From Macrolepiota albuminosa (taxonomy: Eukaryota; Basidiomycota; Agaricomycetes; Agaricales; Agaricaceae): a DNA stretch of 64,000 bases. Positions 1-10,974 of this stretch are shown piece by piece. Location: assembly GCA_027475525.1 (NCBI GenBank), contig JAMWFC010000005.1, positions 930,001-994,000 on the forward strand. Direction: 5' to 3'. The position numbers and the translations under genes are program-made. How positions within the stretch are numbered: position 1 is the stretch's first letter; the number at the start of each line of letters is the position of its first letter. The notes beneath the pieces are model-generated. The model saw only the letters and a list, made by a program, of their open reading frames with translations, had not been told where the DNA came from and did no database searches.

Positions 1-239
1 GTGCTGTGGACATACCCTGGTCTGATCAACTAGATTCATCCTAGCCATGAGTCTTTAGTATCAGTATGTCTACTGACAACAGTTCTCGCAGATATAACTT
101 TTGACACCTCTGGCCTGGTATTGTTATGCCAACAAGGGGGGCAGTACACAGGTTCAGACAGATACCCAAGAAGACTGGTTGAGTTGTCTCACCGGATGTC
201 TCGGATTTAGAGAACTGGGGTAAACCCAGTCCTGACAAG

Positions 240-2055
240 GTGGCCACCAGTTCCCCATTGTCCGATCCTAAAGATGACGATGATAGTTCCCCTTCTCAAA
301 AAAGGGAGAAAACCCACCTGGAGGGTGGAGGCCAATTGGCTGATAAGACAAGTCCGGTAGACCCAATAGGTCAGGACAATGATGACAAACCAGACATCGG
401 TTCAGGCGACCCCTTGGGAAAGAATGATGCCATGGGAGATAACCGGAACAAGGGTCAGGGAAGCAGAAATGGCTACTCACTGACTTAGGAACAAGCTGAT
501 GCAGTAGAATTAGCTCGTTGTCAGTTAACAGCAGAGCAGAGTAAATTAGTTTCTGACCAAACCAGAGCATTGAATATCCATCCTGAGAAGAAACAACCCC
601 CAGAAGCGGGTCCTTTGAATAGGAAAGAGAAAGGAGTGGATATCTGAGAATGGGAACAACTCAATATGGAAAATGAGTTAGAATTGGATCCTGAGGTTCA
701 GGAACAATTACTGAATCAGTATAAAAAACAACAGCAGCGAAACAAGGCTGACTCTTCAGATGAGGACATGGACTCTGACTACGAACCAGATGCAGAGGAA
801 TCCAGTAATGATGACTTGGATGGAGAATCTGATTCTGGCACTGAGATGAGATTCCCAAAAAGGAAACAGATAGCTGAGCTGGAATCACAACTCAAACAGT
901 TGAAAAAAGAACTGAGAAGAGAAAGGGAAAAGAAAGTTGGTAGATGTTCAGATTGTTGACCATCAGAAGCCCTATCCAACGAACTGGATGACCTGATCGG
1001 GAGAGTGACAACCCGTCAGTCAGAACCTAGGAAGGAAAAGTCTAAAAGAAGCACTGGGAAAGGGGACCCCAGCATGTACATTGGAGCAAACAGTGCATTG
1101 GGGCATGCATTCCAAAGAATCCAAGAGGACAGAGACTTGGATTCCAAATCTGACTCCTCACAGGGGTATAGCAGTAGTGAGGATGGGCCATGTCCTTCTT
1201 TCCAGGATGAACAGACAATATAAGAAATGAATGATAGGGGTCATCAACGTTAGCACAAAGAGAGAAGGGAAGCCTTTCAGACTCTTATCAAACCACCTTA
1301 TTAAGCACTTTTCTCATCCCAATCCAGGAAATCTGCCCATCTCATGTAGGTGGCTTTTTTTAACACTTCATCCCATTCAGAGGTTTCAGAGTTTAATCCC
1401 ATCAGGTACAATCATTTTTGAACCCCTTTTTGGAGGCCATTAAATAACTTGACCACTTTTTCTCAGTTACTAATGTGTCCAACCACAGTGAACAATTCCT
1501 CCAAACCAGCAGAATAGTCCTATATGGTGAGCTTCTCTTGAGTGTAGTTCTTGAGTGCTTCCTGCTGCTTACTGCGAAAGTCCAGGGGAAAGCATTCATT
1601 GAACAACCTGACAAAGAACCAATTCAGGAATCATTCCTCAGGTGCTCGTGATGCTACCTGAGAGTAGTAAGTCCAAGCTCGTCCTTTCAAGAAGCTGGAA
1701 ATAGTTAAAACATGGCGATCCCAAGGTACATAGCCAAATTTCAAGTATGAGGCGCTCTGCATCTATAAACTGCTGGAACAATCCCAGATCTGGCTCTCCA
1801 TTGTACTTCTCTGGAGGGTTTGAGAACTCCAATAGTAAAGGGGATAGCACCCCCCAGGGAAAATTTGATCAGCAAAGAGGATTTTCCAATAGCCACAAGG
1901 ATAAGGGAGGCCAACCTCATCTGAAAGGAGAAAACTCAAAGTTGAGTTCCTCAGGACAGTACCATTCATCTGCCAGGAACAATGGATCATCCAATAAAGA
2001 TAAGGCTGCCCAAATTCCTAATAGTAACAGCCTCCAGAATGAGGAAAACAAGTGA
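240..2055 (+). pseudogene. Element A gag remnant (acidic, coiled-coil segment)
   Basis: A chain of short + strand frames (240-488, 666-959, 1005-1223, 1747-2055) is broken by stops. The pieces are hydrophilic and rich in Asp/Glu/Ser/Lys. A predicted coiled coil lies near 850-945 (repeated Leu/Glu/Lys heptads). The position upstream of a CCHC knuckle and protease identifies it as retroelement Gag. No globular Gag domain was recognised with confidence. The stretch 1230-1740 is the most decayed, with stops in every frame. Confidence 0.6.
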
Positions 2056-2091
2056 AAACTCACTAAAGAGGAAGAAACCAAATACTGGGCA

Positions 2092-2760
2092 GTGAACAAA
2101 TGCTTCAACTGTGGAGGAGTGGGACATTATAGCCAGAATTGTCCTCCAGGGAAAACTACTAAATCATCATCATCAAAACCACCGGGAATGAAATTGTTCA
2201 GCATTCACGTATTTATAGAAGACTCAGTGTGGGGTGTTGAATTGATTGACATGACCAAGAGTATTCAAGTATTGATGGCCTCTTTTGATCTCGTATCCTC
2301 TGAGGAGGACAATTATGAGGTGGAGAGTGAGACCGGGACTAATATGACAGAAGACAGTCTCCTGGACTTGCAAATTGCATTGGAATCAGAGTACAAGGAA
2401 CCCCCCCTGCAACATGTGGTGTCCAACTCTGGGGAAGAGGAGGAGAAAGTTGACTTAGCTCCTCCCAGACCATTTGAAGAGGCATACCAATTTGAGGTGC
2501 CAAACATGGAAGAAAAACTATATCAGCTGTGGATAGAGGAGGCCTGCCAAGGCAAGCTGTCCCAATTAGAGGAGGCTGAGGCCCATAAACTGGAGTTTAT
2601 GTTAGAATTTATGCAACCTTACCCTGGCAACCCCAAGAACGTGTTGCAGTTTAGAAGGAGACAGTTTTTCTCTTATGGGATTATAATGGATAACTTGTGC
2701 CTATACAATCATGTAAGGAGAGGTGATCTAATCATATCTAAGGCATTAGTGGCACAATGA
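2092..2760 (+). pseudogene. Element A Gag zinc knuckle plus linker
   Basis: An open frame of 222 codons begins with a classical retroviral knuckle, CFNCGGVGHYSQNC (CX2CX4HX4C, 2101-2142), expected to bind element RNA during packaging. It is followed by an acidic linker and a segment rich in Leu/Phe/Arg (2600-2755) of unknown role, before the protease. The frame ends at a TGA in otherwise coding-like sequence, so the polyprotein is broken here. Identity as Gag C-terminus is firm; the linker domain is not recognised. Confidence 0.8.
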
Positions 2761-2963
2761 GACTTCAAATAGGGAGATGGTATGCTGACCTTCCTCGCTC
2801 TTCTAACTCTTGATTCAGAAATAAACTTCTGCATGATGTATGGGCCTGGAATGCCAAACAGGTTCTAGAGCTTGGAGCACCTTACCTGGGTTACCTGGGA
2901 AATGAGGAGCCTTGGAATGGGATGGTGGGAGGACGATTTGAAATATCTTGAGGAAAAAACAGG

Positions 2964-3929
2964 ATGTACGACATCCTAGACTGCCACATCATTTTCCAGG
3001 TGCAGATTCAAGAACATTATTTGAAAAACACTCACTTCGACATGGTATTCTGGTACCAGAAAAAGTTGAGAAGAGCCTTCAATGACTTAGAACGAGGTAT
3101 CTTTGGCTCCAAAAGAGACAATTTTTCTCATAGAGATAGAGATGACATTGCTCTTTTGTTGGAAGTGGGTGTCTGGCCCTTTGACAAGATGGATCGTGAC
3201 CTGGCTGACTTGGCCCACCTGTTTGCAGACTGGGACGGGTCTGATTCATGGAAACAGAAACCCAGCTTTATATTATGGAGTTGAATGGTCAGCAGGTAGA
3301 GGCCAGGATGTACCCAGCCCTGCAGCAGAACACAGTCAAGAACAAGGCTAATACTCAGCTGGTATCAAAACCCTTGGTTGTGGTGGCACACATAAATGAC
3401 CACCCAGTAAGAGCATTAGTAGATTCGGGGTCTCTCAGAAACTTTATGTCTACTACTCTCGCTGCCCAGCTAAAAGTGGATAGACATGAGTTATCTGAAG
3501 CCCCTACCTATCCAACTTGCAGTACAAGGCTCGAGGTCAAAGGTCAACTATGGGGTGTCAGCCCACTTTAGATATCAAAGGATCAACTGTGTACAATACT
3601 TTGATGTTATGAATTTGAATAGCTATAATTTTATACTAGGAACACCATGGCTATACCAACACCAAGTCACCATAGGCCTGAATCCACCTCATGTTGTGAT
3701 AGGAAGCAACACTCCTTGCCCAATAGAGGGCCTGGGGGTGACCAGACTGGCATTATGGGCAGTATTGATGAAGGAAGAATCCCTGGAGAAGGTTTGGGAG
3801 GAGCTGAGAAACTATGCAAAGCCTCTTTGCCAGCCAGCCAATGACACTCCCCTGCCACCACTGCAGGCAATAAATCATGACATTCCATTAATTGATGAGA
3901 GCAAAATATACCCTTGGAGACCCTCCTGA
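2964..3929 (+). pseudogene. Element A aspartic protease region
   Basis: The retropepsin active-site motif VDSGS (Asp codon 3422-3424) and a downstream FILGTPWL motif (around 3630) identify the protease that would cut Gag-Pol. The two halves lie in different frames (3248-3571 and 3486-3929), so a frameshift separates the catalytic triad from the second conserved motif. A short coding-like piece before it (3040-3280) is also out of frame. It is non-functional as it stands. Confidence 0.8.
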
Positions 3930-4009
3930 TGTCCCAAGGCTCTCAAGCCACAATGGAATGAAAAAAGGGCTGTATACATAAAAAGTGGCCACTAAAAAGT
4001 GACTATGGG

Positions 4010-5200
4010 ATTGAATGCAGTACCCATGATGTTTCTGAGAAAGCTGGAAAAGCCGGGAGATCCCCCCAGGCTGAGGGTCATAAAAGACTTGCACATGAGA
4101 AATGCAAACACTCTTCACTCCCAGATATAGAAGAGATACTAAAATGCACTGCCTGAGCGAAGTTTTGGTCCATCATAGATGGCCAGGATGTGTATGAGCA
4201 GATCTGTATTAACCCTGACCATGTCAGTCAGAAAACAATGACTATGCTGGACAGAAATATAGTCAGCTACATGATACAGCAGGGTGATTGTAATGCTCCT
4301 GCAACTTACCAAGTGCTGATGAATTACCTATTTGCCCTATACCTGGGCAAATTTATGGATGTTTATCTTGACAACATAGTTATCTATTCTGACATGCTAG
4401 AAGGCCACATCAACATGTTAAAATAGTGATAGATATCCTGAAGTAGGAAAAACTTTATCTTAGCAAATGAAAGTTGCAGTTTTTATATACAGACCTGAAA
4501 CTGCTGGGTCATGTAATAGACAAGGAGGGCATTCAGATAGACCCTGATAAGATCAATGCACTAGTGAAATAGAAGACACTAATAAATAGGGACTTAATTT
4601 GCAGGTTTCTGGATGCTGCTGGTTACCTGGCAGAGAACATAGACCATATACAGATGCCCATGAGTATACTTCATGCTATCACAGGGAATACGGTGCCGCT
4701 CCAATGAGACTATATCCATTAGCATGTGTTCGAGGACATAAAAAGGCTGGCACTCACCTGCTATGACTGTCATCAGAAACCACTGAACTATGAACAGGAT
4801 GCACTGCCTGTCAACATAGTGACAGATGGATGTATAATAGGAATCACTAGTGTTATCAGCCAGAGTGAGAACTGGAAGACAGCGAAGGTCGCTGCATTTT
4901 TTTCTGTGAAATTGAATGCTGCTCAGCAAAACTATCCTGTACATAAGATAGAGATGCTGGCTAGAGTGGAGACTATGCTACAACACTGGGACATTCTGCA
5001 AGGTGTAAGGTTTTGATAGTTCACAGAACACAAGAGACTTATTCACCTGTTGAACCAGAAAAATCTATCAGGTTGCCAGGCTAGGTGGCTGGAGAAGATT
5101 ACTGAATTTGATTACAAAGTAGAATATGTGCCAGGGACACAAAACATACTCTCAGATGCACTGTCAAGACTGTATTCAAATGAGCAACCAGGAACGGTGA
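4010..5200 (+). pseudogene. Element A reverse transcriptase/RNase H remnant
   Basis: The RT palm motif appears as YLDNIVIYS (around 4370-4395) where the family has YLDD, so a catalytic Asp is changed to Asn. Upstream RT motifs are eroded. RNase H-like sequence follows (4726-5016) and then the connection segment ending in LSDALSRL (about 5153). Stops at 4424, 4444, 4570 and 5014 break it. The frame is cut at 5200 by element B and continues at 29128 as the linker to integrase. Confidence 0.8.
5196..5200. repeat. Target-site duplication of element B, left copy
   Basis: GGTGA precedes the TGTCACGACC start of the B LTR. The same pentamer directly follows the ...CCTGACA end of the B 3' LTR at 29123-29127. 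Confidence 0.9.
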
Positions 5201-5643
5201 TGTCACGACCCCTCCCCTCCGGACCCACACCGGGACACCTCCGGAACACCCTCCGGGACCCTCCCTCCGACCCCACAGGACACGCCCCGCCATCAGCCGC
5301 CACCAGCCCCGATCAACGATCGGATCACGCGACTCGTTCCAGCCATCGCGCATCACACATCACGGCTCCATCCGCGCCAATTGATCGCGTGCCCCACATG
5401 CGCGATCCCGGTATGCAGCCCCTGCCGCTACTCAATGACCCCCGGAACCCATCCCAGACATCCTGGAACCCCGAGACCCGGCCCCGTAGTACTTATAGCA
5501 TAGTTCCCTGTTGTATTCGCTAGTCTTGATATTACATACACTGTTACTTTGCATTACTTGGATTGTTGCGTGCCCTCTATTTGACTGGTACGCATTGACT
5601 GGCACGCTTGACTGGCACGCTTGGATAATCGCGTGCTCTAAGA

Positions 5644-5797
5644 CTGGTACGCACTTTGCGACTTTAATTTACTAACTTGGTCTCGTCTTAGAACCTCCGG
5701 TTCACGACTCGACCCCCACCCTGGTACGCACTTTGCGACTTTAATTTACTAACTTGGTCTCGTCTTAGAACCTCCGGTTCACGACTCGACCCCCACC
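5644..5797. repeat. 77-bp adjacent duplication 1 (probable assembly artefact)
   Basis: Copies 5644-5720 and 5721-5797 are identical. The 3' LTR of the same element has this segment once. Confidence 0.9.
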
Positions 5798-5889
5798 TGA
5801 ACTCCCCCGTTACCCACCACCCAAAACCCCCGGACTAAGTCCCCTCTCCCGGGATTTCTCTGTCCACGTCTTTAACCCCGGAGTCCTAG

Positions 5890-6022
5890 TGTCATAACCC
5901 ACAGCATCATGACACTGGATACTGCTTAAATAGTGCCTGCAACATGTCAAGCCAGGCTTGACATTGTGGCCTTTTAGCCCAGTTGGTAGATCACTTCTAT
6001 TGCAGAAGTTGTGGTCATCACA
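5890..6022 (+). repeat. TRIM left terminal repeat
   Basis: 133 bp, differing from the right copy at a few bases (for example TGTCATAACCC versus TGTCATGACCC). It contains the near-perfect inverted repeat 5944-5964 (arms ATGTCAAGCC / GGCTTGACAT). Confidence 0.9.
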
Positions 6023-6056
6023 GAATGTCAAGCCTAAAAGGTCAAGCGTTCAACTC
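5975..6056 (+). promoter_or_regulatory. tRNA-like pol III A and B boxes in TRIM
   Basis: TAGCCCAGTTGG (5975-5986) matches the A-box consensus TRGCNNARYNGG. With flanks, TAGCCCAGTTGGTAGATCA is two changes away from a common tRNA 5' half. GTTCAACTC (6048-6056) matches the B-box consensus GWTCRANNC. The spacing (73 bp between box starts) is somewhat wide, and no full cloverleaf forms, though CCTTTTAG (about 5971-5978) can pair with CTAAAAGG (about 6034-6041). The A box lies in the terminal repeat and the B box just inside the element. Pol III use is inference. Confidence 0.5.
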
Positions 6057-6195
6057 CCTGAGTTGGCAGATTCTGGGTGGTCCAGAATTGTTGCATTGGG
6101 GTCTCTCTGAACAATTGGCTTACTGGCAGGGGTCAGGGGGCCTACTATTTAACAAGGCAGAATGCCAGGAGCTTGGACTAGAGACTGAGAGTCCT

Positions 6196-6331
6196 TGTGT
6201 TTCCCAGTTGGGCAGCTGACAGGCAGTCAGAAGGGGCCGACGGTACTTTCACAAGTCAGACCCTGTGTTTCCCAGTTGGGCAGCTGACAGGCAGTCAGAA
6301 GGGGCCGACGGTACTTTCACAGGCATCTCGA
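6196..6331 (+). repeat. 68-bp tandem repeat inside TRIM
   Basis: About 60 bp starting TGTGTTTCCCAGTTGG recurs 68 bp downstream (6196 and 6264). Unlike the widespread 77-bp duplications it has a different period and diverged edges, so it is probably real. Confidence 0.7.
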
Positions 6332-6357
6332 GGGCTCGATGCTTAAAGAGAGGGCAC

Positions 6358-6490
6358 TGTCATGACCCACAGCATCATGACACTGGATACTGCTTAAATA
6401 GTGCCTGCAACATGTCAAGCCAGGCTTGACATTGTGGCCTTTTAGCCCAGTTGGTAGATCACTTCTATTGCAGGAGTTGTGGTCATCACA
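6358..6490 (+). repeat. TRIM right terminal repeat
   Basis: 133 bp copy of 5890-6022, preceded by a purine tract and followed by the CCTAG target duplication. Confidence 0.9.
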
Positions 6491-6801
6491 CCTAGCCCCG
6501 GAGTTCCAGACACCCGAGTATCCGTGGGTCAAGTCCGCATTGTAAGGGCGACTGCTTTCCCGGAAAGCCCCCGACTCAGCAAAACCTGACATAATATCAA
6601 GACTCCCTCCTTACACCATTCTTGATGGCTACGTATACTCACACCTACTACCCCACGGGCTACCAGACCGACCCCTACGGGCGCCCGGTACCCAAGCATT
6701 ACTCCGTGCAGACCCCCCGCCCCGTCTATCCACCCCTTCCATACGAACCCCCGTACCTCCACCGCCATTGGGCCCCCGACCCATCCCTCTACGATCTGGG
6801 G

Positions 6802-6956
6802 CCCTCAGCCAGCTGGGCCCCTCCGCCCAACTTAGCCATGGCACGACCCGTGGAGGTCCCCTCGTACCGGAGCATCTCCCCTCAGCTAGCTGGGCCCCTC
6901 CGCCCAACTTAGCCATGGCACGACCCGTGGAGGTCCCCTCGTACCGGAGCATCTCC
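6802..6956. repeat. 77-bp adjacent duplication 2 (probable assembly artefact)
   Basis: Period 77 with a single C/T difference (6810 versus 6887). Confidence 0.85.
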
Positions 6957-7619
6957 GGGGGCCTGCCAGAGACCCCACCAGTACCCAGTGGACCTCGCCC
7001 GATCCCCCCCAGCGAGGGCCCCTTTGCACCCACCCCCTACTACGGCTACCAGCGCCCCGTCCCCCAACCCCGAGAACCCCGAGGACTCCCCTACCCCGAC
7101 TACCCCCCTCGTCACTACCCGGCCGCCGCTCCACCCGCTCGAACCCCTCCCTCACCAATAGGACGACGACGCCTCGAGGAGTATGAACGGCAACGGGACG
7201 AAGTACTCCGCTCCCTCAGGATTACGCTGGAGGACTTTGCTCAACGGACAAGGGCGCTGCTCACAGAATTCGGGCACGACGACTTCGAAGGCACTCCGGA
7301 GGAATGGGCTCATTGCTTGGTCGAATTCGGAGACCACCTCACACGATGAGAACTTCCGGAGCAAACTATGGTAAAGTATAGGCGCAATACGATCCTTCGA
7401 GAAGAATTGCAACAGCTGCTCGACGAAGTCCACGTGTCCCCCTCCCCTCGACCCCTCAACAACCCCGCGGACCCAGGTCGCTCGATCCACGTTCGACGGG
7501 AACCCCCGGAGCTGGCCCCGGCAGCCCTGACAGCCCCCGCGGACCCCACTCCAGAACAACAACAACGGGAAGAGCGACAAAATGCCTCAGCCATATTGCG
7601 GTCCCTCAACCCGACTGGG

Positions 7620-7773
7620 GGCCTCTTCGATCAACCCGCTGCCCGCACAGTAGGCTTGTCAACTCGCCGCAGGGCTAACTCCGTTCCTAGTACCTTGGCC
7701 TCTTCGATCAACCCGCTGCCCGCACAGTAGGCTTGTCAACTCGCCGCAGGGCTAACTCCGTTCCTAGTACCTT
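7620..7773. repeat. 77-bp adjacent duplication 3 (probable assembly artefact)
   Basis: Copies 7620-7696 and 7697-7773 are identical. The second overlaps the first copy of the next duplication. Confidence 0.9.
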
Positions 7774-7890
7774 CGAGACCTGGGGACAGCCCCAAAGACC
7801 CCTGGAACCCCTCCAACTCGCCGCAGGGCTAACTCCGTTCCTAGTACCTTCGAGACCTGGGGACAGCCCCAAAGACCCCTGGAACCCCTC
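7737..7890. repeat. 77-bp adjacent duplication 4 (probable assembly artefact)
   Basis: Period 77, chained to the previous one as expected for two consecutive unmerged graph nodes. Confidence 0.9.
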
Positions 7891-9634
7891 CCACGAACAG
7901 ACAACGCCCGACCCCCGGCCCCGGCGAACCCCGGTAGACCACGCGCGGACACCCCTAGCACAGACGACACGCTGTGCTACATCGACGAGCTCACGCGTGG
8001 CAACAACGAATCCCATCCCACGCCCGCGCCCCGGTACCGCCCCCTACGTCAGCCCCGGTTCCTCCAGAACGCAACTTCCGCCACGATCCGCCACCCCACT
8101 TCGACCTACAAAACCTCCCGCGACCCCCGATGCAAGCACGACCCTCCTGGGTTGAACGCCCCCCGCGCAACCTGGCACCCGACCCAGCACCCGGCCCCCC
8201 TCTGCCCGACCCGACACTGCTGAACCCTCCCCGACCACCTCCGCCACCCCCAGTCGAACCTCAAGGACGACCCCCAGGGCCCCCACCTCCACCACCCCCT
8301 GCGTGGAGACCCGGGCCTCCTCCCGGCAGGAATAAACCCCCCTGAGATAACGGACCCCCCAGGCGTGGACCCCCAGGTGAGCCGCCTGGAGGAGGCCCTC
8401 CAGGCGGGTGGGGTCCCGCCCTTGGTGCTTTTCCTCCTCAAGGAAGGAGGGGTAATCACTATTACTACTATTACAATGCTGGCCCCCCTCTCCGCAACGC
8501 TGCCAGACCGAACGACGCTCGCGACGCCCTTGCCCACGAAGGACGACTGGACATTCAAAAGCCCGACGCTTTCACGGGCCGGGACCCCCAAAAATGGCGT
8601 ACCTTCCTCACTCAGTGTCTCAATACATTTCAGGCAAAGCCGCTCACATTTCAGGTTGACAGCTCCCGGGTGGCCTTTGCCGCATCGTACCTCCAGGGGA
8701 TCGCCTTCGACCACTACACGGCCCTCATCTAGTTTGACCCCAACAACCCGGCACTCGCTCGCTGGCAGGCTTTCGTCGACGAGTTCTCCGGGAAGTTCGG
8801 AATCTACGACACCGTGGCCGAGGCCGAGGACAACCTCTTCAACCTCTGGATGCGCTCGGAAGAACGTTTCACCACCTTTATCGTACATTTTGAGAAGGAA
8901 GCTTACAAAACAGGTTGGAACTATAGCGCCCTCCGGTACGCCCTCCACCGCGCCTTGCCACAACGCATCAAGGACATCCTTTGACTCGCCTCAAAACAAC
9001 CCTCCTATGACGGATACAAGGCCCTCGTCATGCAGATCGACCAATGCTACTGGGAAGACCACAGCGAGTATTCGAATTTCCGACCTCCCTGGAACCCTAG
9101 AGGAGGACCCCCTTGGCCCTCCGGCGAAACCCCCAACCCCCAAAGTCGAAACCCCGGTCCTCCCACGTTCCCTGGTGGTCAACCCCCGGTGAGTCGCGGC
9201 CCGCCCAATGCTAACCCTGGCAGCGGCGTCCGCCCCCAGGCCCAGCTTAACGCCGCCATGGCCGCCCACGACCCGGGCAACGTGCCAAGTTCCGAGGAAC
9301 CCCCGGAAGACCCCAAAGACTTCGACTTCGACAACGAACGGGACAAAGAGGCCCTCTGGGCCAACCGGCTTCAAAAGAAGGGATGGCCCTGGATCGAAGT
9401 CCCGACGGATGTGCAGGAACGACGGAGAAGGGAGGGTGTCTGCATACTCTGTGGTGAGAAAGACCATTTCATCTCCGAGTGCCTCAAACGACAGGTCATG
9501 GGACGTGCCACCTGGACCTTCGAAGGGGAGGATGCCACCTACGAGTATTCGGAAAACGACCCAGCGATTTAGACCCGGAAGATGCCCTAAATCGCGGAAT
9601 CGATCCCGACGTCTTCTCCGCCCCGGTCTTACAC

Positions 9635-9788
9635 CTTCGCTCCACAACACTCATACAGGACACCCTCACGGCCTACCTACCCTCCCACTCCTCGCACTCC
9701 CTCCTCCTCAACTTCGCTCCACAACACTCATACAGGACACCCTCACGGCCTACCTACCCTCCCACTCCTCGCACTCCCTCCTCCTCAA
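9635..9788. repeat. 77-bp adjacent duplication 5 (probable assembly artefact)
   Basis: Period 77, at the Gag/protease junction. Confidence 0.9.
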
Positions 9789-9789
9789 A

Positions 9790-10580
9790 ACCCGCCTCAC
9801 CCCCTCTGGAACCCCCCTCAACACCCTTGTTGACAGTGGCGCCACCGACAACTTCATCAACGAAGCATGGTCCACCCTCGCCCCGGAACCCGCTCAGCGA
9901 CTCCCGGTTCCGGTACGGCTCTGCCTCTTTGACGGGGACGCCTCTACGGCGGGAGACATCACTCATTTTGTGCGTATGCCCGTTACCTTCGCCAACAGAC
10001 AGACTCACACCCTCCAGATGTTGATAACCAAACTCCACTCTTCCGCACCCCTGGTCCTAGGGCTCCCGTGGCTCCAAGACACCAATCCCCGCATCGATTG
10101 GCAACATCTCACCCTTCGACTGACCCGGGACCCGACGCCCGACGACCAGCAACTCCCCTTCGACATCCCCCACTCTCCGGACCCTACTCCGAAGGACGGG
10201 CCTCCACCACCCCCTGGACTCCAGTCCCGTTCATCCTGATCCTTCGTCGTCAATGCCAGGCTGGACGGCGCCCCAGGACCAGTATCGGCCCTCATTAACA
10301 GCGGAGCCACCGGAATCTTCATCAGCGACGCTCTCGACCTCCCCCACGACCTCCTCGACCAGCCCCTCTGCCTGCAACGCCTCGACAGCACCCCCTCCTC
10401 TTCCGGCCCCATCCAGAGGTCTCACTCGGGACGCGTAACCCTGGACAACGACTACAAGTTCACCTCCGACTTCCTGGTCACGCGACTTCACGAATTGACC
10501 CCAATGGTGCTGGGACTACTCTGGCTGCGCGACACAAATCCCGACATCGATTGGAGGACGCTCACCATGACCTTTCCGGG
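9790..10580 (+). pseudogene. Element B tandem retropepsin-like domains
   Basis: The first domain has the active-site motif VDSGATDNF (Asp codon 9832-9834) and ends LVLGLPWLQDTNPRIDW (about 10050-10110). A second, diverged copy of the whole fold follows in the same frame, with INSGATGIF (Asn codon 10297-10299) and MVLGLLWLRDTNPDIDW (about 10503-10555). The catalytic Asp is thus replaced by Asn in copy 2. An in-frame TGA (10237-10239) separates them, probably from CGA. The two domains are clearly different in sequence, so this is an old domain duplication and not an assembly duplicate. Confidence 0.8.
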
Positions 10581-10974
10581 ACCCGAAGACCACCCCTCGA
10601 CCACCGTGCACCTCCGGGCCCTAGAGAACGAACCGACGCCCGACACCCCCGGGACGACTGCTGCGCCCCCCACGCCCGTCCGAGACCGCAAGGCCCCCGA
10701 TCGACCCCCAAACATTCCTTGGAACAAGTACAAAGGGCCAAACTACCCCTGCCGGTCTCAGACACGCGTCACACCTGCTCCAGCCAATGCCTCCGCGACC
10801 CCAAACGACCTGAGCACACTCGACATTAGGATCATTGGGGCCGCCCCCTTCGCCCACCTCATGAGGGATGGAACCCCCACGTTTCAGCTGCACACCTCGC
10901 CTTCTCTCCCGGAAGAACATCTACGAGGGGATGCTATTCCCCCAGAAAAGAAAACCGAGGAGCAGATCCTCTGA

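Larger units (their letters stand above)
1..5200 (+). mobile_element. Element A, 5' part: decayed Ty3/gypsy retrotransposon
   Basis: Fragments of gag, protease, RT and RNase H follow one another on the + strand in Ty3/gypsy order, broken by many stops and frameshifts. The 5' LTR lies outside the window. The reading frame after the RNase H tail (motif LSDALSRL near 5153) stops abruptly at 5200, and its continuation resumes at 29128, so element B inserted here. The flanking pentamer GGTGA occurs at 5196-5200 and again at 29123-29127 as the target-site duplication. No 77-bp duplications occur in this part. Confidence 0.85.
5890..6490 (+). mobile_element. TRIM: 601 bp non-autonomous terminal-repeat retrotransposon
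   Basis: Two 133 bp direct terminal repeats (5890-6022 and 6358-6490; TGTCAT...ATCACA) flank a 335 bp non-coding interior. CCTAG flanks both sides (5885-5889 and 6491-6495), and the empty site is seen in B's own 3' LTR, so it inserted after B integrated. A purine-rich tract (AAAGAGAGGG, about 6345-6354) precedes the right repeat, as a polypurine tract should. No protein is encoded, so it depends on another element. Each repeat holds a 21-bp palindrome and a tRNA 5'-half-like stretch. Confidence 0.9.
5201..6591 (+). repeat. Element B 5' LTR (interrupted by a TRIM)
   Basis: It begins TGTCACGACCCC and ends CCTGACA. It matches the 3' LTR (28591-29122) and the solo LTR at 36949-37690. Removing the 601 bp TRIM with one CCTAG and one 77-bp duplicate leaves about 708 bp, close to the 742 bp solo LTR. 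GC-rich 5' half, with a CACGCTT-type repeated patch around 5580-5640. Confidence 0.9.
6625..9572 (+). pseudogene. Element B Gag
   Basis: ATG at 6625 opens a Pro/Tyr-rich N-terminus. A helical segment (about 7150-7440) and a long Pro-rich linker follow, then the retrotransposon Gag core (about 8540-9010; DAFTGRDPQKWRTFL near its start) and the CCHC knuckle CILCGEKDHFISEC (9441-9482). The frame jumps at three 77-bp duplications (6802, 7620, 7737); dropping one copy of each would help re-join the pieces. In-frame TAG (8730-8732) and TGA (8982-8984) in the core look like CAG-to-TAG and CGA-to-TGA changes. Stop at 9570-9572, where pol takes over in another frame. Confidence 0.85.

Noticed and set aside
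5965..6060. A functional tRNA gene in the TRIM
   Set aside because: A and B boxes match, but the T and anticodon arms do not pair properly and the spacing is wide. Called tRNA-like only.
6629..7609. Gly/Arg-rich - strand ORFs opposite element B gag
   Set aside because: Mirror images of Pro/Ala-rich GC-rich sense coding; no splice structure or motif.
9790..10580. Tandem protease as another assembly duplicate
   Set aside because: The two domains are clearly diverged and about 465 bp apart, not 77.
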